Source of the DNA: Notamacropus eugenii | Taxonomy: Eukaryota; Chordata; Mammalia; Diprotodontia; Macropodidae | DNA length: 64,000 nt | Direction: 5' to 3' | Assembly: GCF_028372415.1 (NCBI RefSeq) | Contig: NC_092875.1 | Location: 353,978,225-354,042,224, forward strand | In this document: one piece after another, positions 1 through 10,300 of the stretch | How the letters are laid out: each line of letters begins with the position of its first letter | Numbering within the stretch: position 1 is the stretch's first letter | Made by a program: the position numbers and the translations under genes | Notes under the pieces: generated by a model | The model's database searches: none | Told to the model about the DNA's origin: nothing | What the model saw: only the letters and a program-made list of their open reading frames with translations

Positions 1-29
1 TATTTTCTTCCCAAGTACTTGTACAAAGA

Positions 30-150
30 GCAAGTTATATCATCCCCATTTTAAAGATCAGGAAACTGAGGCTTAAATAAAGGAAAATTATTTGTCTAGG
101 ATAATACAAATAACAAATGAGGGAACCAGGACTCCAAAGGACTGGATAAA
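30..150 (-). repeat. MIR-type SINE fragment
   Basis: An antisense MIR/CORE-SINE core is visible: the phrase 'catccccattttaaagatca' followed by 'ggaaactgaggc'. The tRNA-like head is missing or too worn to see. It is old and non-coding. Confidence 0.5.
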
Positions 151-234
151 TAGCAGTCTTTTAACTGCTTTGTTTCAGAATTTTCTAGCGTAAGGTCAAT
201 GATAACTACTGAGTTTTGTTATGCTTGAGAGGCC

Positions 235-372
235 TTGAGGAATAAGAACAGGGACTTTTGTCATCAGGAAGACCTGGGTTTAAGCAATGACTGATACATG
301 CTAGCTATCCAAGATTGTGGGTCTATTACTTGACTTCTCAGTGTCCTAGGCAACACTCTAAAGCTAGAGCCA
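235..372 (+). repeat. CORE-SINE with tRNA-like head, worn
   Basis: The order 'caggaagacctgggtttaag', a degenerate tRNA-like box, 'cttgacttctcagtgtccta' and 'ggcaacactctaaagctag' matches a marsupial CORE-SINE whose tail resembles the copy at 26,508-26,735. It is truncated at the tail and directly abuts the next SINE. Confidence 0.5.
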
Positions 373-680
373 GCTGAATTGTACAGTAGTTAGAGCACAA
401 GGTCTGGAGTCAAGAAGAATTGAGTTTAAATCCAGCATGAGATGCTTCTTAGCTGTGGAACCTTGAGCAAAACACTTAACTTCTTTTTGCCTCAGTTTCC
501 TCATATATAAAGTGAGGATGATGATAGCTTCTACTTCACAGACTTATTGGGAGAATCAAACAAAATGATAATTATAAAGCATTTAGCACAATGTCTGGCA
601 TATGGCGAGCACTATATAAATGCCAATTATTGTAATGATTGTTATTATTTATTATTATTATTGTTATTAGATAAATTATC
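373..680 (+). repeat. Near full-length MIR-type SINE
   Basis: It has a tRNA-like head with 'ttagagcacaaggtctggag' and 'gagtttaaatcca'. The core contains 'gcctcagtttcctcatat', followed by 'ataaagcatttagcacaatg' and an ATT-rich end. The order is that of a complete MIR in sense orientation. The ATTATT-rich stretch after 645 is its simple-sequence tail. There is no gene. Confidence 0.75.
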
Positions 681-844
681 AACTGCCTTCAGTGGAAGGA
701 GTTTTTACGCTGGCAGTTTACAAAACCCAATAAATTTGTAGTCTGCATAAGAACAACAAAATATGTTAATCCAGAACATATTGGTATTATTTCAACTCCA
801 AAGTAAGTCTATTTAGGTATTAAATACTATATGTATTTCCATAA

Positions 845-1015
845 TAGCTAACATTTACTTAACACTTTATGAATTGTAAAGTGCTTTATATGCATTATCT
901 CAATTGATTTCTCCTGAAAGGTAGTTGCTATCATCCCCATTTTGCAGATGAAAAAACTGAGGCTAAAAGAGGGTAATTGACCCAATGCAACATACTATAA
1001 GAGGTAACCAGCTTC
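845..1015 (-). repeat. MIR-type SINE, antisense
   Basis: 'aaagtgctttatatgcatta' followed by 'catccccattttgcagatga' and 'aaaaactgaggc' is the reverse of a MIR core and 3' part. The element fades before its head. Confidence 0.7.
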
Positions 1016-1734
1016 TGCCCTAACAAAATGTGAAACAAAGCTGTATGTAGAGTAATGCCTGGTAACAAATATTTTTTTTTTTACTGGATCCAGAATAAAA
1101 GTTCTATTCTTTACTTCATCCTAATACTAAGGACAAAGAGTATCCTTTAGAATTATTTATCCTCTCTGTGTACAAGTAAATATATATAGACTTCCTAGTG
1201 TATAGTTTGTAATTAAGTTGAGTGGTCCCCATACTATCCCAGGGAATTATGCTAATTTGAGCACCTGCTGATTATATTTGCCTAAGAACTCATGAGAAGA
1301 AATCAGAGAACAAATCAAAAAATGTTTGAAAAAGATAGTAATAGAAGGGATTAAAATTCTGGACTTAATTGTTTGCAAAATTATAGAGCAATCCTGGTTT
1401 GCCTAAGTCATGAGTATCCGAGAAAGTATTTGAGCTCTGGTCTTCCTGACTGTGATTCCAAAACTCTGTCCATTTTTCCCTGCCATCATGAGGCTATAGG
1501 ATCCAGTACCTTTCAATAATCTCTTTGGGTTTTTTTTTTTCTTTCTTCTTTAGCTAGCTTAGGCACTAAGCTGGAGGGAAGGTAGAAAAAAGGTGCTGGC
1601 ATAAGAGGTCATATTCTTTTTTTTACATTTGTCTAGTGTTTTTCAATCACAGAATCCATACAGCAACTAAAAGTTTTTCTGAGGGATAAATTCTGTGCTC
1701 AGATTTACAAAGGTCTCCGTCCCTGAGTGAGAAT
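1016..1734. other. Unassigned non-coding stretch
   Basis: No open frame of interest and no repeat I can name. Short T-runs (near 1,070 and 1,530) are the only simple features. Confidence 0.5.
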
Positions 1735-1817
1735 CTCAGATTCACAGAATTTGAGAATTAGAATGGAAACCAGAAGCCATCCATCCCAACACATATCTAA
1801 AAAGAAAGAATCCCCAC

Positions 1818-2421
1818 TGTTGGGGGTGTAAGCTCAGTTCCATGTGGACAGTCTCGGGCGGGTAAAGGTGAGAGCTTCTAAACCTTAGAGTTCTCATGAG
1901 GCCCCCCAGGAAACAGCAGGGAATTGAGGAGTGAGATCTCGTGTATTTCCCCCTCTTCCCGTGAGAACGTGATGGGAGAGAGCATCCCCGCCCTCGAGAT
2001 TGGCCCAGATCTGGGCACACCTATTGTTATCTAACAGGCACGGTATTGAGGTGCAAACGATGCGGCAGGAGAGCTTAAGCAGGGTCAGGAAAGCCCGAAG
2101 GTGCTCTTAGCGCTGAGGGGCCTTTACAGGACAGAAGGCCCCTCTTGCCTTTTCCTCTCTTCGCTCTTCCCTCCCCCCTCTCTCCCCACTTCCACGTCTG
2201 CTTTCATTCTCTTACTGTAAGATCTTGCCTCCTTGGGAGATTTCTCTCTCTCTCCTAAGGAAGAGTTCCCCCTGCACATGTAACCAGGACCCTGAATAAA
2301 GCCTAACCCTTGTTCGACTCCGGAAAGTCTCTTCTCTCATACGTTTATCCGGTTTGGCCAGCCAAAGACCTGCGATAGGTAAGGTAAGACTCGGGTAGCT
2401 CTCAGGCCTCTAGGCCTGGCA
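1818..2421 (+). mobile_element. Solo LTR of an endogenous retrovirus
   Basis: This 604-bp unit starts TGTTGGGGGTG and ends GGCCTGGCA (TG...CA). It has perfect 6-bp duplications on both sides and an AATAAA signal near the end of R. Residues 1,818 to about 2,320 correspond to U3-R and about 2,321-2,421 to U5. No gag, pol or env lies next to it, so it is the usual product of recombination between two LTRs. A related LTR ends the retrocopy at 19,377-20,520. It inserted into an already old L3/CR1 LINE. The retroviral class is not certain; a 6-bp duplication is not diagnostic. Confidence 0.85.
2295..2300 (+). promoter_or_regulatory. LTR polyadenylation signal AATAAA
   Basis: AATAAA lies about 20 bases before the inferred R/U5 border ('cttgttcgactc'). 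In the related retrocopy the poly(A) tail begins just after the equivalent 'cttgttcgactctg', which fixes the cleavage point. Confidence 0.7.
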
Positions 2422-2546
2422 CCCCACCATGCCTGAAGACCTCCAGTAAGGGAGAAGGCATCACTTCTTCGTTCAGCTCATTCCGCTCTTAAATGGCAAT
2501 AATGGTTTTAAAAAATTCCCAACATCAAGACTAAAGTTGCCTTATT

Positions 2547-3213
2547 CAAGAACAATTTTCTCCACTCTATGGGCCTCTTCGTTGAATGTAGTTCTTTATG
2601 AAAACCAAAATAAAAATGCTGCTATGAAAATTTTGATGTATACAGGCCCTTTTGCCATATCTTTGACTTCCTTGGGAACAAATATCCCTCAGTGGGATCT
2701 TTGTAAAAGGGCATGAACATTTCAGTAACTTTATTTAAGTGAAATCCTGCAAAGGTTTTTAGAATGATTGGACCAACTCACAGCTCCATCAAGGTTTTGT
2801 TCATGTCACTGCCTTCCTCAGCTCTCCTATATGTGGATGATGCAATTCTTGTTGTTGTTTTAGTTGTTGCCTTTCTTGATAGCTTGCTGGGTATGAGAAG
2901 AAGCCTTAAAGTTGTGTTGATTTGCATTTCTGTTATTAGTAGGAATTTGGAACAATCCTTCAGGTGACTGCTAACATTTGTTTATAACCTTTGACCACTT
3001 GTCCACTGGGACATGGCTCATGGTCTTCTCTACATGTGTTAGTTCTCTAGAGAGCTTGGATAGCAGATTCTTATCAGTCCTTGGATGCAATCTTTTTTTT
3101 TGTAATAATCAACTTCCTGTCGTATTCTCGAGTTGCATTAATGTTGTATATGTGAAATCTTTTCAATTTCATGTAATTGAAATAATTAAATTCATCTCCT
3201 GGGATTAAAAAAA
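2547..3213 (-). mobile_element. Inverted L1 ORF2 piece with A-run and target duplication
   Basis: The sequence is antisense to the 3' part of marsupial L1 ORF2: 'cctttgaccacttgtccact' and 'cttttcaatttcatgtaatt' are the reverse of L1 reading frame sequence. It is flanked by 'taaagttgccttatt' (2,532-2,546) and 'taaacttgccttatt' (3,214-3,228), matching at 14 of 15 positions. The right end carries seven A's (3,207-3,213) just before the duplication. The tail is therefore on the plus strand although the L1 body is on the minus strand. This fits 5' inversion (twin priming) with almost no sense part left, or retroposition of an antisense RNA. Confidence 0.75.
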
Positions 3214-3540
3214 TAAACTTGCCTTATTAGAACATCTAGCCATTGTTGCTGGTTTTGCCCTCTTGTACCAAGCATAACAAATCTAACCCCTCTCCACATG
3301 ACAGTTTTTTATATACCTGAAGACACATGCTTCTCTCTACATTAGACCTCTTCATGTTTTCTTTTCTTCAGTCTTACCATGGCCAGTTACTTCAACTGAT
3401 CATAACATGACAGACTCAAGGTCCATCACCATCCTGCTTGTTGTCCTCCATATACGCACCAGCAAGTCACCATCCTTCTTAAACTGGAATACATGGAAGC
3501 AAATCAAATTCCTTGAAGCAAGAAGCAATCCAAAGAGCAG

Positions 3541-4139
3541 TAAAATAAGAAAGCAATCCAACATTTTCTATCATATGACCATAGGCAGTGTTTTTTTTCT
3601 TTTTTGTGTTGTTCAATGATGGCTCATATTTGAAAATGTCATATGGCTGGGTCAACGGCAGACTTCCAGTGGACCATCTGCAAGTAATTTTCTAGTGCTG
3701 GACATGAGCTATTCTTATATCAATAGCAACTGGAGAGATCTGTCGATCAATGGGTCAGAAAACAAAAACAACTAGGTTGCCTTGTGTTAATATGTGCATT
3801 CAGACAACATGTGCACAGATTTCTAATTCAGGTTTGAATAAGCAATTCCTCAGGACCAGCACCTTCAAAAATTTCCAGGCTGTGCCCTCAGTGCCAGTTG
3901 TGTAAATGCTTTGCACCAAATTTTCTTCACTAAACACAACATCATACAAAATATCTGTGAATTTGGGATCCACATTTCTATTTAAAAGCTTATCTAATCC
4001 TTCTCTAATGACTGCTTATTAAACAGATTCTTTATCTTCCTATTTTCCTGAAACAGATGGCTTTCCATAGTGAGCTCCCTCAATGTGCCTTCTCTATGCT
4101 TAAAAACATCTCAGTATCATCACCCCTTCCCTTCTCCTA
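3541..4139. other. Unassigned non-coding stretch
   Basis: No gene or recognisable repeat. It may include further worn LINE sequence, but I could not match it. Confidence 0.45.
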
Positions 4140-4330
4140 GGATCATAGACTGAGTTAAAAGGGTCATCAGAAGTCATCTAATGCAATGACTTCCATTTTA
4201 CAGAAGAAAAAAAAGTGAGGTATGAAGAAGTTGGCCTCCTTAAGGTCACTCAGGTAGGAAGTGTTAGAGGTCAGAATTGAATGCAAGTCCTCTGATTCCA
4301 ATGGTTGATATTTCTACTGCCCCCTCCTTC
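4140..4330 (-). repeat. MIR-type SINE, antisense
   Basis: It runs from 'ggatcatagactgagttaaa' through 'cattttacagaagaaaa' and 'aaggtcactcaggtaggaag' to 'caagtcctctgattccaatg'. This is the reverse MIR order, core to head. Confidence 0.65.
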
Positions 4331-4399
4331 ATTTTGCTTATAAAAGAATACTGCTCCACATTATAATGAATAGTTCTACCTATGCCCCTTGACTATCTT

Positions 4400-4655
4400 C
4401 ACAGCAGAATCGCATAATTTGAGAGCTTTAAGTGAACTCAAAAGTCATTTGGTCCACCTCTTCCACTCCCCCCCCCCAAAGAAAAAACTTCTCTAGTATA
4501 CCTGTTAAGTACTCATCCAGCATCTGTGATATCCTTTACTGAAGAGCATCTTCCAAGGTAGCCCTTTACACACTGGGAGAGCTCCAACTATGAGACAATG
4601 ACTGACAAGGTGTCTAAATTTGCCCCTATACAACTTATAACCGTTACTCAATTTC
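4400..4655 (-). mobile_element. L3/CR1-type LINE 3' end, antisense
   Basis: 'cataatttgagagctttaag', 'gtactcatccagcatctg', 'ccaaggtagccctttacac' and 'gtctaaatttgccccta' follow in the same order as the L3/CR1 3' end at 1,735. It is a 5'-truncated fossil. A run of nine to ten C's near 4,470 is internal. Confidence 0.68.
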
Positions 4656-4775
4656 CTCATCCAGAAAATGAGAGTGCTGGACTAGATGGATGGTCTCTGA
4701 GCCTCCTTCCAGTTCTAAATCTGTAAGGCACTTGATAAATTGTAAGTTGTTATTGATGTCAAGGGGTTCTCTCTT
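4656..4775 (+). repeat. MIR-type SINE tail fragment
   Basis: 'tttcctcatccagaaaatga' followed by 'ctggactagatggatggtct' and 'ccttccagttctaaatctg' is a worn sense-strand MIR core and tail. Confidence 0.55.
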
Positions 4776-5455
4776 TCATAGTATTCATAAGACATATTTT
4801 GTTTTTCCTTTGAGCCCTACTTATTGTAATTGAAAGTCATGTTTTACATGAAGCAGTCAACATTATCAATTCTCTTAATTGATTATAGTTCATCAATTAA
4901 AATAGCTACTTGAATGTCTTGTTTGAGGAGTAATTGAAGAGGGAAAATACAGTGATTAGTGATGATGCTCAGGTGTAACAGTAATCAAATGGTTAAATAC
5001 AATGAAATTCATTAAATTTATTTTGCTTTTATTTATTGAAACAGTTAATTACAAAATGGATTGATTACCCAGGAATGATATTCATCAAAAGTTTAAGTAC
5101 AAATACAACTAAGACATGTTTCTAAGGAAGGATATAATTGAACAATCCAAAAATCTATTATTTAAATGTTCTAGGCTATTTGCTAAAGTTCCAGTCTGAT
5201 GTTTCATTGTAAAATAGAATTCTATGCCAGTGGAATGCATGCTTAAAAGTTTTGAGCAAAGGGGTTGTGATAGAATGTCTGTATGTTTATCTTAGGTCAA
5301 GCCTTGATAATTTTGGAAAGACTCATCAGGAGAAAGTTTGTTGTCAAATATTTAATTTTGGTACAGGAAATCATAAAGGCTATATATTAAGATATGAAGG
5401 GGTTTCAATCTACATTGGTGGAGAGAATATCCACACAGATGAAACAATGGATCAC
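4776..5455. other. Unassigned AT-rich stretch
   Basis: AT-rich unique-looking DNA without a repeat I recognise. An open frame of 69 codons at 5,252-5,461 has no similarity I can see and is probably chance. Confidence 0.45.
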
Positions 5456-5815
5456 TTTTAAAAAGAATATTGTAGAAACCTACTGGAAGAAACTAAAAAG
5501 TTTTCAGTAAGAGAATTATATGATCAGATCTGAGCTTTAGAAATTCTGCTTTGGCAATGATATGAAGAACAGTTTAAAGACTGCAAGCTAGAGAAATAGG
5601 AAATTATTACAATTATTACAATAATCTAATCATATGGCAATGAAGTTCTAGACTAAGATGCTGATATTAGACTAGGAACAGATGTGAAGGATATTTTTGA
5701 AAATAGAACTGACAAGATTTGGCAGTTAATTGAAAGTGGAGGTTGAAGGAAAGATGGAGACTCAAGTGTAACTCTTAAGATTTTTGAGCCTGAATGAGAA
5801 AGCTTTATAGGAAAT
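5456..5815 (-). mobile_element. L2-clade LINE reverse-transcriptase region, antisense
   Basis: 'tgatcagatctgagctttag', 'aattctgctttggcaatgat' and 'acaagatttggcagttaatt' follow the antisense order seen in better-preserved L2 copies in this window (27.6-29.6 kb and 53.9-55.4 kb). It is heavily worn. Confidence 0.6.
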
Positions 5816-5827
5816 AGCTTTTATATT

Positions 5828-6075
5828 GTACCTGCTATGTAGTAGACACAGTGCTAAGCGCTTTATGAATATCTCATTTGATCTTCATGTTTACCTGGGG
5901 AGGCCAGTGCTTTTATTACCCCCAATTTATATTGTTAAGAAAACTGAGGCAATCAGAGATTAAGTGATTTGCCTAAAGTCACACAACTAATAAGCGTCTG
6001 AGATTAGGTTTGAAATTAGGACTTCCTGAATCTAGGCCCAGTGTTTAAATCTGCTGTGGAACAAGGTGCCTTTAA
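5828..6075 (-). repeat. MIR-type SINE, antisense
   Basis: 'acacagtgctaagcgcttta', 'aagaaaactgaggcaatcag', 'aaagtcacacaactaataag' and 'gacttcctgaatctaggccc' give an almost complete antisense MIR. Confidence 0.75.
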
Positions 6076-6119
6076 ATGTTCACATTAAAAAAGAACAATA
6101 GATACATTTATAGATTAGA

Positions 6120-6790
6120 ATTCAGATGATCATTATTTCAAACTTGTACTATTTCAATATTCTCCTAACTAATCTTCTTGACTCAATTTTCCTCAATCTA
6201 GTCTGTATGTCACTTTCAGATTAGTGTCTGTACAGCAGTTTTCATTTTGTCACAGTAAAATACAAAACCTTTAATGACCCCTTATTACTTACTGAATAGA
6301 GTCTAAATTTCTCACCATCTCATTCAAGCCCTTCCACAGTATCTCCCTAATCTACACTTGCAGATTTATTTTCCACGATTGTGTTACATATATCCTACTC
6401 TCCATCCAAGCTGTAAGTTTTGCCACTATCTGCTTGTAATTTCCACCTTTCTATCTGTCTTTTCTTATATTGTTCCTTCCATCTGGATTGATCTCCCCTT
6501 CCATCTCTTTCAAAATAAGGCTCATCTTTTGAGGTTCAGTTTAAATGCTATTAGCTCCATAAAAATCTTCCCTGGTAACTTCAGACAGGATTAATCAGCA
6601 AGCATTTTTTAAGTGGCTTCCATGTGCCAAACACTGATGTCTCTTTCCCCAGTCTACTATATTTCCTTGTTTGCCCCTCAAAGTGGGGCAACTTGGGTAC
6701 ATGCTTTTATCAACCACTAGGCTTAAAGTCCTTGAGGGCTCAAATTATGTCTTGTTATCCCCCATATCAACTAATATAGTGCCTAAACAT
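6120..6790 (+). mobile_element. L2 LINE 3' end, sense, split by an RTE LINE
   Basis: 'ctcaccatctcattcaagcc' and 'ggctcatcttttgaggttca' are L2 3' UTR phrases. 'cttaaagtccttgagggctc' and 'aatatagtgcctaaacat' lead to the 3' end. The element stops at 6,790 in the middle of the terminal phrase and resumes at 12,882, on the far side of the RTE insertion. Confidence 0.78.
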
Positions 6791-6829
6791 GGTTGGTCGA
6801 TTACTGTCCTTCATTCTCACAGAGGACCA

Positions 6830-6935
6830 AAATGGCATCACTGTTGGAATCAAGTACAGTGTTTCTGACTGTGAATGATCAGGAAAATACAAGGTCAGAA
6901 GGCTCTACCATAGGTCAGGCACAAATAGTCCATAT
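6830..6935 (-). pseudogene. RTE C-terminal CCHH finger-like relic
   Basis: Minus-strand translation gives DYLCLTYGRAF, a stop, then PCIFLIIHSQKHCT. It aligns with the relic at 34,690-34,855 (LCPT...IGLISHSWTH). The shared frame suggests an ancestral C-x2-C...H-x4-H motif near the LINE protein end. In this copy the second Cys is Tyr and there is a stop inside. The link to a zinc finger is inference from pattern. Confidence 0.5.
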
Positions 6936-7676
6936 AATCATTTGGAATGGAGATGTCTTCAAATTGGTCTTCACCTATAGAGCACAGTGCCTTCTTTGAT
7001 GAAAGCATGCCATGCTGGATGATCCTGCGTATGTTTCTCCCTTTTCTCACAATCAGTTCCAAAGTTCTTCAGAAAGACCTTGAGAGTCTCATTGTATCAC
7101 TTCTGACCACCATGTGAGTACTTGCCTTGTGTAAGTTCTCTGTTAAACAGTCTTTTAGATAAAGGTATGTCAGGCATTCAAACAACATGGCTAGCCCATC
7201 AGAGTTATGTTCTCTGTCACAGAGTTTGAATGCTTTGTAGTTCAGCTTGAGAAAGACCTCAGTGTTCAGTACCTTATCTTGCTAGGTGATCTTCAAAATC
7301 TTCCTAAGACAATGTATTTAGTTTCCTAGTATAGTACTGGTATTACTGTCCAGGTTTCACAGGCACACACAGTACAATAGCTCTATAGACCTTTAGTCTG
7401 GTAGGCAATCTAAAATCTTTTCTTTCCCATATTTTCCTTCAGAGTCTCCCAAACACTGACCTAGCTCTGGCAATTCATGCATCAGCCTCATCATCTATGT
7501 GTACATCCCTGGAAAGTACACTGCCAAGGTAAGTGAACTTATCCACAGAATTCAAAAGTTTTCTACTTGTTGTAGCCGATTGGAGATGTAGCTAGCTGGG
7601 GGAGAACCTGTGTTTTCTTGGAGTTAATTGTTAGGCCAAAATTAGCACAGGCAGCAGAGAATCAGTCAAGATTTTG

Positions 7677-9770
7677 TTCACTGCTGTGTACTTTTTACTT
7701 TGTTCTTTTCTCCCCCTTTTTCCCACCTTCAAAGGATCCCTCCCTTATTTCCCTTATTTTCTTATTCCTATTAACCTAAACACCCTACTATACTGCCCTT
7801 TAACCTATTCTCTCACCTTCCCCTCTAAAGATCCCTCCCTTATCCTCTCCCCCTTCCTTATCCCCTTAGCATTTTATTTCTTCGTGAACTGAATACTTTT
7901 ATACTCTTCTAAATATATATGTATTGTTCCCTCTTGAATCCATTCCTGATGAAAGTAAACTTGCAGAATTACCTGCCCTCCTCCCTCATTTGATTCCTCT
8001 GCTTTGGTTTTTCCTCTGGCACCTCATTTGTATAAGATAATTACTCTTTTAACTGTCCTTGGACAGTTCTACTTTTTGAAGTCATATCATACTCATCTGT
8101 ACCCCAATCTTTCTTGTAAACTACCTAATTGCTAATAGCAATCTTAGACATACATTTTACATTTTCCCTAATAACAGGTAAGAAGTTTATCCTTATTGAG
8201 TCCTTTGTAATCAGTCTTCAGTGTGTATCATATTTCTGTTGGCTCTTGTATGTCAAATCTTCTATTAAGTTCAGGGTTTTATTTTTCTTTTAACAAACTC
8301 CTGAAAGTCTGACAATTCATTAAATATCCTTTTTTCATTAGAATTATGCTTAGCTTTGCTGGGTATGATATTTTTGGCTTGAATCCCAGTTCTTTTGCTC
8401 TTCGATATATAAAGTTCTAAGACCTGCAATCTTTTAGTGTTGCTACTGCTAGGTCTTGTATGATTTTAATTGTGATACTGCCATATATAAACTGTTTTTT
8501 TTTCTTGTTACTCATAATATTTTGTTCTTGAGCTGGGGGTTTTGGAATTTGGCTATGATATTCCTGTAGGTTTTCTCTTGCAGATGGTGATCAGTGATTT
8601 TTTTTTTCTATTTCTACTTTACCCTCTTGTTCTAATGCTTCAGGGAAATTTTCTTTAATTATTTCTTGTATTACTGTATCAAGATTCTTTTTGTAATCAT
8701 AGCTTTCAAATAGTCCAATTATTCTTGTATTTTCTCTTCTTTATCTGTTCTCCAGATTAGTTGTTTTTCTTATGAGATATATAGCATTCTCTTCTATTTT
8801 TTCATTCTTTATATTTTGTTTAATTATTTCTTGATCTCTTATAACTTTGCTGGCCTCTCCTTGCCCTCTTCTACTTTCCAAGGAGTAATTTTCCTCCTTA
8901 AAATTCATCAACTTTCTTTTCATAACATTCTTGTTTTCTTGGATGGTTCTTTTTGTTTGTTGCTGTTTTTCCTCAATCTTTCTTATTTGATTTGAAAGTC
9001 TTTTTAAAGTTCTTCTATGAATTTTGTGGGGCAGATGACCATTTAAAATTACTCTTTAGGGTAGAAGAGGATTTCTTTTATCCTCCTCTGAAGATGAACT
9101 CCAGTCTTCTTCATTCCCAATAGTAACTCTATGGTTGAATTCTTTCTCCTTTGCCTGTTCATTTTTTTTTTAAATTTGTAGCAGCTTATTTTTAGGATTT
9201 CTAGTCTTACAGTATGTGAGATGGTGTCTCTGGCCTCAGATCTTCCTTCAGGTCTCCCTTCTGGCCTGGAACCAAAACCATGACCTCCAGCCTCCTGTAA
9301 GTGCCCACAGACAATAGCACCCCACCCCACTCCTTCTGCACTCACTAGGTATGTTCCTTCTTGTCTAGGGCCATGTCTTCACAGAACAGCTGGGTTTGGA
9401 GTTCCTTGTCAGCATGGCTCCCTTGATCTTCCCCAGCTCAGATGTCCAACTCTCCTTACTGTTCCAGGGGTAAAAAGTTCCTGTGCCTGGTGTTGAGGCT
9501 ACCTCCCAACCTAGCTAAGCCCAGGGCTTGCCTCCCTGTTGTTTAAGTGGGACTAGCCTGGAGGTGTTTATTCTTCATAGGGACCCAACCTTGTCCTGGG
9601 ATTTTTCTTCAGATCTCTGATTGTCCCAGGAGAACCACTGTTCTGCCCCTACTCATTTATTTTTACTGTTCTATGTTCTCCCTGAGATGTTATTTTATTT
9701 CATTTGTGGGGGAAATCTGGAGGGACTGAAATTTTCTGACCTTCCACCATCTTCCCAGAACCTCATCCTG
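7677..9770 (-). mobile_element. HAL1-type (half-L1) element, antisense, inside the RTE
   Basis: On the minus strand it begins with 'ggttctgggaagatggtgg' and a 'ggtcagaaaat' phrase. The HAL1 at 37,338 shares this 5' end as 'ttctgggaagatcactgag'. A coiled-coil ORF1 relic follows (8,923-8,741, rich in K/E/N), then a purine-rich 3' region with no ORF2. It ends near 'agtacacagcag', a phrase also present in the other copy, but without an A-tail. Flanks 'gtcaagattttg' (7,665-7,676) and 'gtccatagtttg' (9,771-9,782) match at 9 of 12, a possible duplication. It split the RTE just after the reverse-transcriptase DD box. Confidence 0.75.
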
Positions 9771-9795
9771 GTCCATAGTTTGATGCAGCTCAGCC

Positions 9796-10300
9796 TCAAA
9801 GGCTTCTTGAGAGCACAATCATCTGTAAACAAAAAGTAATGCGCCACAACTCTTGCTCTGCCTCAGTCTTGGCTTGTAGCTTTTTCAAGTTAAATACTTT
9901 ACCATCAGTGCAGTAGCTGACCTTGATATCACTTTCATCCTCTTTGAAGGCATTTGACAATACTACAGAAAATATCATGCCAAAAAGCATGGGAACAAGC
10001 ACGCAGACCTGTTTCACTCTGATGACTGGGAAAGCATAAGAGTATAGTCCATTATCCAGAACCTGAGCAAGTATGCCATCATGAAACTGACATACGACAC
10101 TGATGAACTTCTCCAGGCAGCCAAATTTTGCTATAAGTTTCCATAAGTCTGCACAACAGATAGTGTCAGAGGCCTTCATTAGATCTACAAATGTGTATAG
10201 ACCTCTGTTCTGCCCCTTGCATTTCTCTTGGAGTTGTCAAGCAGCAAACACTATATGGATCATTCCTCAACCCTTTCTGAAGTCATATTGGCTTCTCAGG
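9796..10300 (-). pseudogene. RTE reverse-transcriptase relic
   Basis: The minus-strand frame from 10,179 reads LWKLIAKFGCLEKFISVV and QFHDGILAQVLDNG, then an 'RVKQVCVLVPMLFGMIFS' segment. These match the RTE/BovB RT core (the family has VKQGCVLAPTLF). In a neighbouring frame, LFTDDCAL shows the catalytic DD pair. It is not a host gene. Frames shift and the HAL1 insertion follows immediately. Confidence 0.8.

Larger units (their letters stand above)
1812..2427. repeat. 6-bp target-site duplication around the solo LTR
   Basis: CCCCAC occurs at 1,812-1,817 and again at 2,422-2,427, directly next to the TG and CA ends of the LTR. A 6-bp duplication is one of the sizes retroviral integrases leave. 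Confidence 0.8.
1735..3540 (-). mobile_element. L3/CR1-type LINE 3' end, antisense, split by two insertions
   Basis: Read on the minus strand, this is the 3' part of a CR1/L3 LINE. Recognisable pieces are 'cacagaatttgagaattaga' at the start, 'cctgaagacctccagtaag' after 2,428, 'aaatctaacccctctccaca' near 3,270 and 'aaggtccatcaccatcctgc' near 3,420. The order fits one copy interrupted by the solo LTR (1,818-2,421) and the L1 piece (2,547-3,213). The joined flanks read straight through, so both insertions are younger than this element. No intact coding frame remains. Confidence 0.78.

Noticed and set aside
1818-2421. Possibility of a complete provirus near 1.8 kb
   Set aside because: Only one LTR is present, with direct duplications on both sides and host LINE sequence continuing across it. 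It is a solo LTR.
4465-4480. C-run that might be a G-quadruplex or regulatory tract
   Set aside because: A single homopolymer run inside an old L3/CR1 fragment, with no repeated G-tracts.
9796-10179. 127-codon minus-strand frame that could look like a host gene
   Set aside because: It is the RTE reverse-transcriptase core, inside a LINE bounded by a target duplication.
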